Positions 46,866 through 55,482 of a stretch of DNA of 64,000 bases are shown here, piece by piece. Origin of the DNA: Streptomyces sp. SirexAA-E. GTDB taxonomy: Bacteria; Actinomycetota; Actinomycetes; Streptomycetales; Streptomycetaceae. The DNA is taken from assembly GCF_000177195.2 (NCBI RefSeq), contig NC_015953.1, forward strand, positions 496,001-560,000, in the 5' to 3' direction. A program made the translations under genes and the position numbers. Below the pieces are notes generated by a model. The model did not search any database. It was not told where the DNA came from and saw only the letters and a program-made list of their open reading frames with translations. The stretch's first letter is position 1; every line of letters begins with the position of its first letter.

Positions 46866-48008
46866 GTGGCCCTCACCACCCTCGCGCTGCTGGCGTCCGG
46901 CTTCACGGCGATGTCCGCGAGTGGTGCGGAGCCCGGCTGCCGGGTCGACTACACCGTGAACGGCTGGGCCGACGGCTACACCGCCCAGATCAAGGTCACC
47001 AATCTCGGCCCTGCGCTCGACGGCTGGCGTCTGACCTGGACCTACACCGGCGACCAGCAGGTGACGTCGGCCTGGAACGCGACCGTCACCCAGACCGGCA
47101 GGTCCGTGGTCGCCGTCGACGCGGGCTGGAACGGCGCGCTGGCCACGGGTGGTTCCGCCGACTTCGGCCTCCAGGGAACCTCACGGCCGGCCGACCCCGC
47201 ACCGGCCGACTTCGCCCTCGACGGCGTGCCGTGCGGTGGTGACGGCACCCCGCCGCCGACCACGCCGCCCACGGACCCGCCCACGACCCCGCCTTCCACG
47301 GACCTGCCGACCGGCGCGGACTGCGGCGACGCGGTGATCTGCTCGGACTTCGAGGACCAGACCGGTCCCGCTCCGTCCGGCGCCTGGCGGTTCGCCGCAC
47401 CCGACTGCGAGGGCACCGGCACCGCCGCCGTCGACACCGCGGTCGCGCACAGCGGCAGCAGATCGCTGCGGATCGACGGCCGGGCCGGTTACTGCAACCA
47501 CGCCTTCGCCGCCGCCACCGCGGACCTGTCCTCGGTCGGCCCGGTGATGTACGTACGCATGTGGGTGAGGCACACCACGGCCCTCCCCGACGCGCACGTC
47601 ACCTTCGTCTCCCTGTCCGACGCCTCCCAGGGTGGACGCAGTCTGCGCGTGGGGGGCCAGAACGGCGCCCTCCAGTGGAACCGGGAGAGCGACGACGCCA
47701 CCCTGCCGGCGCAGAGCCCTGCCGGTGTGGCGCTGAGCAGGCCGCTGCCGACGGGAAGCTGGCAGTGCCTGCGGTTCGCGATCGACACGACGGCCCCCGG
47801 TCTGGACACCTGGCTCGGTGACGATCCGGTCCCGGGCCTGCATGCCGACGGCGTCCCCACCCAGGACGTCGACCAGCAGTGGCTCTCCGGCACCACCACC
47901 CCTCCCCGGCCCACCGCCCTGCGCCTGGGCTGGGAGAGCTACGGCACGGGCGACGACACCGTGTGGTTCGACGACGTGGCCGTCGGCTCCGCTCCCCCGG
48001 CCTGCTGA
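46866..48008 (+). CDS. CBM2-containing secreted protein with Cip1-like/lectin-like domain; 5' end frame-disrupted
   Basis: This is 380 residues from GTG 46866. The hydrophobic core of a signal peptide (ALTTLALLASGFTAMSASGA) is followed by a CBM2 (CRVDYTVNGWADGYTAQIKV, DGWRLTWTYTG, DAGWNGALATGG), a Pro/Thr linker and a C-terminal beta-sandwich-like domain (VICSDFEDQTG, LRIDGRAGYCNHAF, TVWFDDVAVGS). The latter resembles Cip1-like or concanavalin-like domains. The proper start is almost certainly GTG 46802, which has GGAGG upstream and encodes a basic n-region, but a 22-bp tandem duplication at 46821-46864 puts it out of frame. Removing one copy restores MRVLPPRLPRRPWAVALTTL, including a TTA codon. 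As written, export may be impaired. Confidence 0.8.
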   Translation: MALTTLALLASGFTAMSASGAEPGCRVDYTVNGWADGYTAQIKVTNLGPALDGWRLTWTYTGDQQVTSAWNATVTQTGRSVVAVDAGWNGALATGGSADFGLQGTSRPADPAPADFALDGVPCGGDGTPPPTTPPTDPPTTPPSTDLPTGADCGDAVICSDFEDQTGPAPSGAWRFAAPDCEGTGTAAVDTAVAHSGSRSLRIDGRAGYCNHAFAAATADLSSVGPVMYVRMWVRHTTALPDAHVTFVSLSDASQGGRSLRVGGQNGALQWNRESDDATLPAQSPAGVALSRPLPTGSWQCLRFAIDTTAPGLDTWLGDDPVPGLHADGVPTQDVDQQWLSGTTTPPRPTALRLGWESYGTGDDTVWFDDVAVGSAPPAC

Positions 48009-48036
48009 CGGCCCGTCGGCGGGGCACGGCGTGAAC

Positions 48037-48095
48037 GGCCCCTTCGCCCGGCGGTCTCACCGGACGTCCGGGTGAGCCGCGGAACCGAAGGGGCC
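48037..48095. terminator. Complex hairpin terminator between convergent genes
   Basis: GGCCCCTTCG (48037-48046) pairs with CGAAGGGGCC (48086-48095). The enclosed sequence contains a nested stem (CTCACCGGAC with GTCCGGGTGAG). Confidence 0.65.
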
Positions 48096-48120
48096 TTCTC
48101 GCCGAAGGGGCCTTCTCGCC
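48087..48120. repeat. 17-bp perfect tandem repeat
   Basis: GAAGGGGCCTTCTCGCC occurs twice head to tail (48087-48103 and 48104-48120) at the 3' side of the terminator, before the Cds1-like stop. Each copy contains the self-complementary GAAGGGGCCTTC core. Confidence 0.8.
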
Positions 48121-48135
48121 GCCCGCGCCGACGGG

Positions 48136-49266
48136 TCAGGCCCAGGTGCCGGTGGCCAGGAAACGGTCGAGGGTGGCGGTGTACGGCCGGATGTCGAGGC
48201 CCTGGTCGTCCAGCCAGCTGTCTGAGTAGTACTTGTCGAGGTAGCGGTCGCCCGGGTCGCAGATCAGGGTGACCACACTGCCGGTCCTGCCCTGCTCCAC
48301 CATCTCGGCCACCAGCGTGAACGCGCTCCACAGGCCGGTGCCCGTCGAGCCGCCGGCCCTGCGCCCGATGACGCGTTCCAGGACGCGGACGGCGGCGACG
48401 GTGGCCGCGTCCGGGACCTTCATCATCCGGTCGATGGCGCCGGGGACGAAGCTCGGCTCCATCCGGGGCCTGCCGATGCCCTCGATCCGTGAGCCGCAGT
48501 CGCTGGTGGCCAGCGGGTCGTTGCGCGTCCAGCCGTCGAAGAAGCAGGAGTTCTCCGGGTCGGGCACGCAGATCAGGGTGTCGTGCTGCATGTAGCGGAC
48601 GTAGCGTCCGATGGTCGCGGAGGTGCCTCCGGTGCCGGCCGTGGCGACGATCCAGGCGGGTTCCGGATACCGCTCCAGGCGCAGCTGCTGGTAGATCGAC
48701 TCCGCGATGTTGTTGTTGCCGCGCCAGTCGGTGGCCCGCTCGGCGTAGGTGAACTGGTCCATGTAGTGGCCGCCGGTCTCGGCGGCGAGGGCGGCGGACT
48801 CCTCGTAGATCCGCCGGGCGTCGTCCACGAAGTGACAGCGGCCGCCGTGGAATTCGATCAGCCGGCACTTCTCGGGGCTGGTGGTCCGGGGCATCACGGC
48901 GATGAACGGCACCCCGATCAGCTTCGCGAAGTACGCCTCCGAGACGGCCGTGGAGCCGCTGGACGCCTCGATGACGGGCTTGCCCCGGCGGATCCAGCCG
49001 TTGCACAGACCGTAGAGGAAGAGCGAACGGGCCAGCCGGTGCTTGAGGCTGCCGGTGGGGTGCGTCGACTCGTCCTTGAGGTAGAGGTCGATCCCCCACC
49101 GCTCGGGCAGCGGGAAGCGCAGGAGGTGGGTGTCGGCGGAGCGGTTGGCGTCCGCCTGGACCTTGCGTACCGCGTCCTTCAGCCACGCCCGGTACTCCGG
49201 GTCGCTGCGGTCGACGTCGACGGTCGCCGCGGCCGCACCGTCCCGCCCGTGCCCAGTGGTGTCCAT
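48136..49266 (-). CDS. cds1: PLP-dependent cysteine synthase/desulfhydrase family protein (Cds1-like)
   Basis: This 376-residue protein starts at ATG 49266 with GAGGGAGAG upstream. The PLP lysine is in [20 protein letters not shown] at about residue 75. The substrate loop [20 protein letters not shown] and the PLP phosphate loop [20 protein letters not shown] are clear, as is the C-terminal [10 protein letters not shown]. It belongs to the fold-type II family that includes cysteine synthase. It most resembles the longer actinobacterial group typified by mycobacterial Cds1 (L-cysteine desulfhydrase), with inserted [12 protein letters not shown] and NSCFFDGW segments. It likely handles cysteine and sulfide in the cytoplasm. 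Synthase versus desulfhydrase cannot be decided here. Confidence 0.85.
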   Translation of the reverse strand: MDTTGHGRDGAAAATVDVDRSDPEYRAWLKDAVRKVQADANRSADTHLLRFPLPERWGIDLYLKDESTHPTGSLKHRLARSLFLYGLCNGWIRRGKPVIEASSGSTAVSEAYFAKLIGVPFIAVMPRTTSPEKCRLIEFHGGRCHFVDDARRIYEESAALAAETGGHYMDQFTYAERATDWRGNNNIAESIYQQLRLERYPEPAWIVATAGTGGTSATIGRYVRYMQHDTLICVPDPENSCFFDGWTRNDPLATSDCGSRIEGIGRPRMEPSFVPGAIDRMMKVPDAATVAAVRVLERVIGRRAGGSTGTGLWSAFTLVAEMVEQGRTGSVVTLICDPGDRYLDKYYSDSWLDDQGLDIRPYTATLDRFLATGTWA

Positions 49267-49329
49267 CGGCGCTCTCCCTCGTGTCGCAGCGGGGCCTTCC
49301 CCTCTCTCACGATAGTCCCCCCACCTGCA

Positions 49330-49339
49330 CAAACGTTTG
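49330..49339. promoter_or_regulatory. CAAACGTTTG palindrome in a divergent promoter region
   Basis: This is a 10-bp CpG-centred palindrome of LacI-operator type, 64 bp upstream of the Cds1-like start and 126 bp before the gene at 49465. Confidence 0.4.
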
Positions 49340-49464
49340 CTTTGAGGGCCCATAGCCCGGCCTTGGCGCAGGCGGAACGATTCGGCCGGGACGCGGTCTG
49401 GCGCGAACGCCCCCTCCGGGGGAAACTTCTGAGGAGAAGCCGGGACAAGGGGGGTGAAGTCGCC

Positions 49465-49821
49465 GTGACCGCGACCGAGTTCAATGCGACCGATGTGAGG
49501 ATCGAGCGGTGGTTCCGCTCCCTCACCAGGGCCGGCCAAGTGATCGTGAAGGACGGCCGGCTGGCACTGCTGACCAGCTACGGCCGGGAGATCGACAGTG
49601 CGCCGCTGAGCGCGGTGACCGCCCGCCGGCGGTGGTTCCTGGCGGCCGATTCGGCCATCGCGAGCGTCAACGGCGTGCGTTACCGGCTGACGATGGGCCA
49701 GCGCAACCGCCGTCCCGGCGGGGCCGCGCCTGTCCGCAGTTTCCTGGAGGCGCTGCGGGGCGGCGGGGCTGACACAGCGGTTGCGTACGGGCACCGCGAG
49801 TTGCGCGCCCCAACCCCCTGA
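49465..49821 (+). CDS. Conserved hypothetical protein
   Basis: This 118-residue protein starts at GTG 49465 with AAGGGGGGT upstream. Strand-rich segments ([52 protein letters not shown]) suggest a small PH-like or SH3-like fold. It has no membrane helix or cysteine pair. No family is recognised with confidence. It is divergent from the Cds1-like gene. Confidence 0.65.
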   Translation: MTATEFNATDVRIERWFRSLTRAGQVIVKDGRLALLTSYGREIDSAPLSAVTARRRWFLAADSAIASVNGVRYRLTMGQRNRRPGGAAPVRSFLEALRGGGADTAVAYGHRELRAPTP

Positions 49822-49988
49822 GTCACGCTGGTCACACGTCACTGATCGTGTACCGGCGGTGACGGCGCAAGCCGCTCCGCCGGGCCGATCAGGGCGGACC
49901 ACGCATGACCCGACCAGAAACAGCAGTCAGCCATCTGCTGGATCCGTCCCTTCGTCTTCTTCCGGACCTATTTCGGGGAGTCGCAGCC

Positions 49989-50513
49989 GTGATCAGCGAG
50001 CCAAGCAGGCACTGCGCGGTGGAGCTCCAGGCCCTGCCGTCGCGGATCGGTCAGGTCCGCAGAATCATTTCGGCGCAATTGCGTTACTGGCATCTCGATC
50101 CGCTGATCGACCATGCCGCGCTCGGCGTCACCGAACTGCTGACCAATGTCCACCGGCATGCCCAGCCGGACAAATCATGCACCGTCGAGATCGAGCTGCT
50201 GCTCGACCGTCTGACGGTCTCCGTCCACGACCACGACCCCCGGCTGCCGACCTTGTGCGACGCCGACTCGTCCGCGACCTCGGGTCGCGGCCTGGCGATG
50301 ATCGCGGCTGTCAGCGAGAGCTGGGGCGTACGACCGAGTGACGACACGGGAAAGGTCGTCTGGTTCACCTTGCCGGCACCTTCCTTCGTCTCCGCCCTGC
50401 CTCCCCTCCCGGTGTACGGGTCGACGACCGACGGTCCTTTCGGTTCCGGCCTCGGCATCACCGTGGAGCCGGTGGCGGCACCCACACGGGCCCGGTCGGC
50501 CGTCGTCGGCTGA
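49989..50513 (+). CDS. HATPase_c regulatory ATPase (anti-sigma type)
   Basis: This 174-residue protein starts at GTG 49989 (MISEPSRHCAVELQALPSRI) with GGGGAG eight bases upstream. An in-frame ATG at 49905 lacks a site and adds 28 residues. It carries the N box VTELLTNVHRHAQPDK, the G1 box VHDHDPRLP and the G2 box TSGRGLAMIAAVSES. The last 45 residues (LPVYGSTTDGPFGSGLGITV) are a tail not found in the core domain. It belongs to the RsbW-like single-domain group, as does the gene at 4194. The partner is unknown. Confidence 0.85.
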   Translation: MISEPSRHCAVELQALPSRIGQVRRIISAQLRYWHLDPLIDHAALGVTELLTNVHRHAQPDKSCTVEIELLLDRLTVSVHDHDPRLPTLCDADSSATSGRGLAMIAAVSESWGVRPSDDTGKVVWFTLPAPSFVSALPPLPVYGSTTDGPFGSGLGITVEPVAAPTRARSAVVG

Positions 50514-50554
50514 CCGTCCCGGGCGGCGTGCCGCCACCCGGCCGCCACCATGCT

Positions 50555-50596
50555 CGCGCGTGCGCGCCGGTCCCCGGGGACCGGCGCGCACGCGCG
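50555..50596. terminator. 42-bp perfect palindrome, bidirectional terminator
   Basis: A 21-bp arm (from CGCGCGTGCGCG at 50555) is followed directly by its exact complement to 50596. It lies between the ATPase stop at 50513 and the convergent ROK stop at 50659. Confidence 0.75.
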
Positions 50597-50658
50597 TGAC
50601 CGGGAACCCGTACGGCGGGCGGCGGCGTCCCCGATGCCTCTTCCCGAGGCGGGGCCCG

Positions 50659-51873
50659 TCAGGCAAGCGCGGCCAGCGGGTCGTCCAGTACGGGCTGCCA
50701 GGCGAGTTCGGCCGCGCCCACCAGGCTGTTGTGGGCCAGGGTGCACGAGAGGATCGGCACGCTGCCGCTGCGGCCCCACAGACTGCGGTCGGCGACGACG
50801 GCGCGCAGCCGTTCCGGGTCGGCCTCCAGCAGGTCGCGGTGCAGACCGCCGAGGATGATGCGGTCCGGGTTGAGGATGTTGACCAGCCCGGCCAGACCGA
50901 GGCCGAGCCGGTCGATCAGCGCCTCGGCGGCCGACCGCACGGCGGGATCGGCGTATTCGGTGCGCAGCAGGTCGCCGGCCTGCTTGAGGAGTGATTCCTC
51001 CGGACCGGGTGTCCGGCGAGCCGCGGTGAGGAAGGCGAGGGGGTCCGTCTCGACGTCCAGGCAGCCGCGTCCTCCGCAGTGGCAGGCGCGGCCCTCGGGG
51101 TTCACGGTGAGGTGGCCGACTTCGAGGGCGAGGCCCGAACTGCCGCTGTGCAGACGGCCGTCCAGGACCAGGGCGCCGCCGACGCCGCGGTGGCCGGTGG
51201 CCACGCAGAGCAGGTGCTGGGCACCGCGTCCGGCGCCGTGCCGGTGTTCGGCCAGGGCCACCAGGTTGACGTCGTTGCCGGTGAACGCGGGTCCGGCGAT
51301 GCCCGCCGCGCGTACCCGGGCGGTGAAGATCTCTCGTACGGGGGCGCCTGCGGGCCAGGCCAGGTGCAGGGGGTTGAGGGCGGTTCCCTCGGGTTCGGCG
51401 ACCGCCGAGGGGACGGCGAGTCCGGCGCCGACGCACCGCAGGCCGGTCTCCCGCAGCAGCCGCGCACCCGCCTCGACGACCTCGCCCAGCACCTGGGCGG
51501 GGTCGGCCATGACCGTGACGCAGCCCGGTGCGGTGGCCACGATCCTTCCGCCGAGCCCGACGAGAGCGGCCCGGAAGCCGTCGGAGTGCACCTGCGCGGC
51601 GAGGGTGACCGGGCCGTCGTCCCGGATGGACAGCCGGTGGGAGGGACGGCCCTGCGAACCGGCGGCGGAGCCCGGGCTGGAGTCGACCGAGATGAGTCCC
51701 AGCGCCTCCAGCTCCGCGGCCACGGCGCCCGCCGTGGCACGGGTGACGCCGAGTTCGGAGGTCAGCACGGCGCGCGTGGGCGCGCGGCCGGTGTGTACCA
51801 GCTCCAGGGCGGGCCCGAGGGCGCTGCGGCCCCTCTCCAGCCTCGTCCGCGTGGTGGTCGACTTGCCGTTCAT
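50659..51873 (-). CDS. ROK family transcriptional repressor
   Basis: This 404-residue protein starts at ATG 51873 (MNGKSTTTRTRLERGRSALG). An N-terminal winged helix (ELVHTGRAPTRAVLTSELGV, TRATAGAVAAELEALGLI) is followed by a ROK domain. The sugar-kinase-like segment GVGGALVLDGRLHSGSSGLA and the zinc motif CHCGGRGCLDVE at about residues 268-279 are clear. ROK repressors bind DNA until a sugar or sugar phosphate releases them. It is divergent from an MFS transporter with an AT-rich palindromic site in between; the transporter is probably its main target. Confidence 0.9.
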   Translation of the reverse strand: MNGKSTTTRTRLERGRSALGPALELVHTGRAPTRAVLTSELGVTRATAGAVAAELEALGLISVDSSPGSAAGSQGRPSHRLSIRDDGPVTLAAQVHSDGFRAALVGLGGRIVATAPGCVTVMADPAQVLGEVVEAGARLLRETGLRCVGAGLAVPSAVAEPEGTALNPLHLAWPAGAPVREIFTARVRAAGIAGPAFTGNDVNLVALAEHRHGAGRGAQHLLCVATGHRGVGGALVLDGRLHSGSSGLALEVGHLTVNPEGRACHCGGRGCLDVETDPLAFLTAARRTPGPEESLLKQAGDLLRTEYADPAVRSAAEALIDRLGLGLAGLVNILNPDRIILGGLHRDLLEADPERLRAVVADRSLWGRSGSVPILSCTLAHNSLVGAAELAWQPVLDDPLAALA

Positions 51874-51972
51874 GGGGGCGAGTCTCCCATGATCCTGGGG
51901 CGCCGCCGACGCCCCGGCGTCCCGCACCGGTCACGGCGCCGAGGGCCTTGCGTACGTGATCGGGGCGCCCCT

Positions 51973-53244
51973 ATGCTGCCCTTTGTGCCGCAACTAAACA
52001 AATTGCGGACGGTGCTGCCGGGGGGCCGGGACGGAGACACCGCCGCGCCCTCCTCGGCCCGGCTGCGTATCGCACTGACCGTCTTCTTCGCGCTCGACGG
52101 CTTCGTGTTCGCCGGCTGGGTGGTCCGCATTCCGGCCGTCAAGCACCAGACCGGAGCCAGCGCCTCCACGTTGGGGCTCGCGCTGCTCGGGGTGTCCGCC
52201 GGCGCCGTGATCACCATGATGCTGACCGGGCGGCTCTGCCGGCGTTTCGGCAGCCCTGCCGTCACCGTGGTCTGCGCGGTGCTGCTGTCGCTGAGCATCT
52301 CCCTCCCCGCGCAGACGCATTCGGCTCTCGCCCTCGGTCTGGTCCTGCTGCTGTTCGGCGTCGCCTACGGCGGTACGAACGTGGCGATGAACAGCCTGGC
52401 CGTCGATCTGGTGGCCGCGTTGCGCCGCCCCGTGATGCCGAGTTTCCACGCGGCGTTCAGCTTCGGCGGCATGGCGGGCGCCGGGCTCGGCGGGCTGGTC
52501 GCGGGCAGCCTCTCCCCCGCGACCCACCTCTCGCTGCTCGCCGGGACGGCGCTGCTCGTCACCGCGCTCACCGGCCCGGCACTCCTGCGGAACCGGCACG
52601 CCGCCGAACCGCCCGCCCGGGAGTCCGTACCGGCGTCCGCCCCGGGAGCGGCATCCGCCCCGGCATCGGCGCCCCGGATCGACGGTGGCGCGCGCCGGAC
52701 CGTGGTCCTGTTCGGGGTCATCGCCCTGTGCACCGCGTACGGCGAGGGCGCGCTGGCCGAGTGGGGAGCCCTGCACCTCACCCAGGACCTGCACGCCGGA
52801 CCGGGCCCCGCGGCCGCCGGTTACTCGCTGTTCGCCCTGACCATGGCCATCGGCAGGCTCAGCGGCACCACGCTGCTCGAACGCCTCGGCCAGACCCGGA
52901 CGCTCGTCGCGGGCGGGGCGACGGCCGCCGTGGGCATGCTGTTCGGCGCGCTCGCCCCGACCGTCTGGCTGGCGCTGGCGGGCTTCGCGCTGGCCGGGCT
53001 GGGGCTGGCCAACATCTTCCCCGTCGCGGTCGGCCGGGCGGGCGCGCTGACGGGGCCGAGCGGAGTGGCCGCAGCGTCGACCCTCGGCTACGGCGGGATG
53101 CTGGTGGGCCCGCCGGTCATCGGCTTCCTGGCCGACTGGCTCTCCCTGCCCGTGGCGCTCACCACGGTGACGCTGCTCGCCGCGGTCGCGGCGGTGCTCG
53201 GCTACGCGGCCCGGGGCGCCACGCAGCCGCCTGCGGCTGAGTAG
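51973..53244 (+). CDS. MFS transporter
   Basis: This 423-residue protein has about 12 membrane helices. RIALTVFFALDGFVFAGWVV, RIPAVK, then GRLCRRFGSPAVTVVCAVLL (the loop 2-3 motif), and SLAVDLVAALRRPVMPSFHA, AFSFGGMAGAGLGGLV match the YbjJ-like sugar/efflux MFS group. The start at ATG 51973 is uncertain because codons 8-11 (CTA AAC AAA TTG) are AT-rich and lie inside a palindrome. GTG 52012 is an alternative that would place the operator in the leader. The divergent ROK regulator suggests a carbohydrate-related substrate. Confidence 0.85.
   Translation: MLPFVPQLNKLRTVLPGGRDGDTAAPSSARLRIALTVFFALDGFVFAGWVVRIPAVKHQTGASASTLGLALLGVSAGAVITMMLTGRLCRRFGSPAVTVVCAVLLSLSISLPAQTHSALALGLVLLLFGVAYGGTNVAMNSLAVDLVAALRRPVMPSFHAAFSFGGMAGAGLGGLVAGSLSPATHLSLLAGTALLVTALTGPALLRNRHAAEPPARESVPASAPGAASAPASAPRIDGGARRTVVLFGVIALCTAYGEGALAEWGALHLTQDLHAGPGPAAAGYSLFALTMAIGRLSGTTLLERLGQTRTLVAGGATAAVGMLFGALAPTVWLALAGFALAGLGLANIFPVAVGRAGALTGPSGVAAASTLGYGGMLVGPPVIGFLADWLSLPVALTTVTLLAAVAAVLGYAARGATQPPAAE
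51988..52008. promoter_or_regulatory. Candidate ROK operator CCGCAA-N9-TTGCGG
   Basis: The inverted repeat has an AT-rich interior (CTAAACAAA). AACTAAACAAA resembles XylR-type ROK operators. The site is 115 bp from the ROK start and overlaps the first codons of the MFS gene as annotated. Confidence 0.5.
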
Positions 53245-53312
53245 GGGTACTCAGGCGCGGCCCGCTCCCCGGGCACAGGATGGAGGCATCGGCTATCCAC
53301 GGGGAGCGGGAC

Positions 53313-53681
53313 ATGAACCAGCGGCTGACACACCACCGGCGCCTTCGTACGGCGGCACACCTGACGTTCGGCACCGCGGCCTCGCGCGTCTACCTCGGAC
53401 TGGTGCTGGCGGTCACGGTCTTCGTCGCGGTGGACACCCTCTTCGTGGTCCACGACGACGCCTCGCTCGCCGGGGTGTGGGTGTTCTTCCTGGCGGCGCC
53501 GACGGTGTTCCTCTTCCTCATCGGCGGCTCGCTGGTGGGGGCGGAGGGAGGCGGCCCGGCCTGGTTCGTCTACCTCGCCCTGGCCGTGTCCGTCCTGGTG
53601 CAGGCCTGCGCGCTGGGCTGGTTCTCGCGGCTGCTGCGGCGGACCGGCCGCACCCGCTCCGCCCACCCGCAGGGTGCGTGA
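53313..53681 (+). CDS. SCO4225-like small membrane protein
   Basis: This is 122 residues from ATG 53313 with GGGGAG upstream. Its three membrane helices are VYLGLVLAVTVFVAVDTLFV, AGVWVFFLAAPTVFLFLIGG and WFVYLALAVSVLVQACALGW. The pattern matches a family named after SCO4225 that is common in Streptomyces and of unknown function. A cytoplasmic basic tail ends the protein. Confidence 0.7.
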   Translation: MNQRLTHHRRLRTAAHLTFGTAASRVYLGLVLAVTVFVAVDTLFVVHDDASLAGVWVFFLAAPTVFLFLIGGSLVGAEGGGPAWFVYLALAVSVLVQACALGWFSRLLRRTGRTRSAHPQGA

Positions 53682-53777
53682 CGGTTCCACCTACGGGTGT
53701 CGGCCGGCGGGGCCCGTCCCACCTGTACGCCAACGCCCGGCCTTGTCAGGCGGGTCGGCCCAGGTGAGACTTCTGGC

Positions 53778-54080
53778 ATGGGGCTACGTACGCAGGCCGA
53801 GCGGGACGCCGTGACCGTCGAGATCGCGTACGCGGTGGTGAGTGGCTGCCTGATGGCCGCGGCCACGTGCGCCGGGATCTGTCTGCCCGCGCTGTTCCTC
53901 GCCCTGCCGGCGACCGGCGAGCGCTTCCTGTTCATAGGCGGCGCCGTGCTGGGTGCCTTGGTCTTCGCCGTCCGCGTGGTGCACGTCCTGTGGCGCTTCC
54001 CCCGTTCCCCGGCCGGTCCGCCCCGGCGGGCGGACCGGCCGGGCGGGACCCGCCCCGAACTGGAGCGTCGCCCCCGGTGA
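53778..54080 (+). CDS. DUF6332-like small membrane protein
   Basis: This 100-residue protein begins MGLRTQAERDAVTVEIAYAV, then VSGCLMAAATCAGICLPALF. It has two membrane helices (about residues 17-40 and 48-70) and a basic C-terminus (RSPAGPPRRADRPG). The QAERDAxTVEIxYA start is typical of this Streptomyces family. The function is unknown. Confidence 0.65.
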   Translation: MGLRTQAERDAVTVEIAYAVVSGCLMAAATCAGICLPALFLALPATGERFLFIGGAVLGALVFAVRVVHVLWRFPRSPAGPPRRADRPGGTRPELERRPR

Positions 54081-54255
54081 CAGGGGCCGTTCACCGGCCA
54101 CGACTGCCCGTACCGCGCGTACCGCCCCTGGCAGTCCGTCGCGCCTCCGCCCGGACGGAGGCGGGTGCCTCCGTGGGTGACACCCCGTCAGTGTTGCCTG
54201 CGGCCGGTGACCTCTCGCACGGCGCCCCTCCGCCGCCGGACTCCAGGGGCGCCGC

Positions 54256-54573
54256 TCAGGCCGTCGTCCGGTGGTTGACCCAGGCGACCTTGTACGGGTG
54301 ACGGGCCTGCCACTTGTGGATGACCTCCCCTGCCCCCGGAGCGGCGAACAAGGCGACCAGCGCGTCGCGGTCCGCCACGCCGAACTGGAGTACGGCGGTG
54401 GCGATGAACGCCGGGATCGCCTCTTCGCCGGGGACCGGAATGTGGTGCTGCGCGGAGAAGGTTTCCACGACACCTGTGTTCCGCATCGACTTTTCGATAT
54501 CCGAGATGAACTGATCGAGGTCGCTGTCGGAGATGGGATCGGTGAATGAGACGAGCATCGTGTGAGTGATCAT
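54256..54573 (-). CDS. Small protein of possible dimeric alpha/beta-barrel type
   Basis: This 105-residue protein reads MITHTMLVSFTDPISDSDLD, then FISDIEKSMRNTGVVETFSA, then ATAVLQFGVADRDALVALFA, then YKVAWVNHRT. The order strand, helix, strand resembles Dabb-type stress-responsive barrels. There is no Shine-Dalgarno sequence upstream, so it may be translated from a leaderless mRNA. It is divergent from a LysR gene and may be its target. Family assignment is tentative. Confidence 0.6.
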   Translation of the reverse strand: MITHTMLVSFTDPISDSDLDQFISDIEKSMRNTGVVETFSAQHHIPVPGEEAIPAFIATAVLQFGVADRDALVALFAAPGAGEVIHKWQARHPYKVAWVNHRTTA

Positions 54574-54590
54574 GCGGCTAGCAAAGCCGC
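54574..54590. promoter_or_regulatory. Inverted repeat GCGGCT-agcaa-AGCCGC in LysR divergent region
   Basis: The 6-bp arms begin directly at the start of the gene ending at 54573 and lie 53 bp before the LysR start. This is a plausible regulator site. Confidence 0.35.
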
Positions 54591-54642
54591 TCAGGCCTCA
54601 CATGTCCAAGACCTGGAATGACTCGTGCGATAACCTCAAGGA

Positions 54643-55482
54643 ATGGATCACGTCGAGAGCCGCGAACTGCGGTACTTCATCGCCGTCGCCGAGGAGCTCC
54701 ACTTCGGCCGCGCTGCGGACGCCCTGCACATAGCCCAGCCGGCGCTGTCCAAGACGATCCAGCGACTCGAAGCACACCTCGGGGTCAAGCTGCTGGAGCG
54801 CACCAGTCGCAGCGTCGCCCTCACCCCCGCCGGGCAAGCGTTGCTCGAACACGGCAGGCACGCGATCAGCGCCCTGGCGTTCGCCACCAGCCAGGCCCAG
54901 CAGGCAGGAGCCCGCGAGCACCTGCGTCTTGTGATCAAGCCCGGCGGCGACGCGCACCTGCTCTCCGACATCCTTGCCGCATATGCCCAACGGGCTGACG
55001 CCCGCCCCGTCGACATCTTCTTCGGCGGTCCGACCGACCGTACCGACTATCTCCATGACGGCCGCGCGGATCTCGCGCTGCTCTACGCGCCCTTCGACGA
55101 CCTCACCGGACTCGCCCACCAGACGCTACGGACCGAGGGCCGTGTGGCTGTGCTCCCGGCCTACCATCCACTCGCAGACCGGCCCGCCGTACGCCTGAGC
55201 GATCTCGAGGGCGAAGTCTTCTCACGCTGGAGCGGAGTCGAGACCGACGCAGGCCCAGGACCCGAGGTGGCCGACGCCGCGCAACTATTTCCCCTCGTCG
55301 CCATCGGCCGGGCGATTGCCGTGCTCCCGGCTTCGCTTGTCATTCCTCCACCGGCAGGAATCGTCTGCGTGCCCGTCGAAGACGCCGAACCCAGCGAAAT
55401 CGTCATCGCTCACTCCGCACGCGACCACAGCGCCGCTGTCGGTAGCTTCATGGAGGCCGCCACCTCACGCACACGCCCCTGA
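54643..55482 (+). CDS. LysR family transcriptional regulator
   Basis: This 279-residue protein has an N-terminal HTH (SRELRYFIAVAEELHFGRAA, DALHIAQPALSKTIQRLEAH, LGVKLLERTSRSVALTPAGQ) that is textbook LysR. The effector domain (LRLVIKPGGDAHLLSDILAA, DGRADLALLYAPFDDLTGLA, AVLPAYHPLADRPAVRLSDL) is slightly short. It likely regulates the divergent small gene at 54256-54573. The inducer is unknown. Confidence 0.9.
   Translation: MDHVESRELRYFIAVAEELHFGRAADALHIAQPALSKTIQRLEAHLGVKLLERTSRSVALTPAGQALLEHGRHAISALAFATSQAQQAGAREHLRLVIKPGGDAHLLSDILAAYAQRADARPVDIFFGGPTDRTDYLHDGRADLALLYAPFDDLTGLAHQTLRTEGRVAVLPAYHPLADRPAVRLSDLEGEVFSRWSGVETDAGPGPEVADAAQLFPLVAIGRAIAVLPASLVIPPPAGIVCVPVEDAEPSEIVIAHSARDHSAAVGSFMEAATSRTRP

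Noticed and set aside
48087..48120. CRISPR-like repeat
   Set aside because: Only two copies with no spacer between them; it is a simple tandem duplication.
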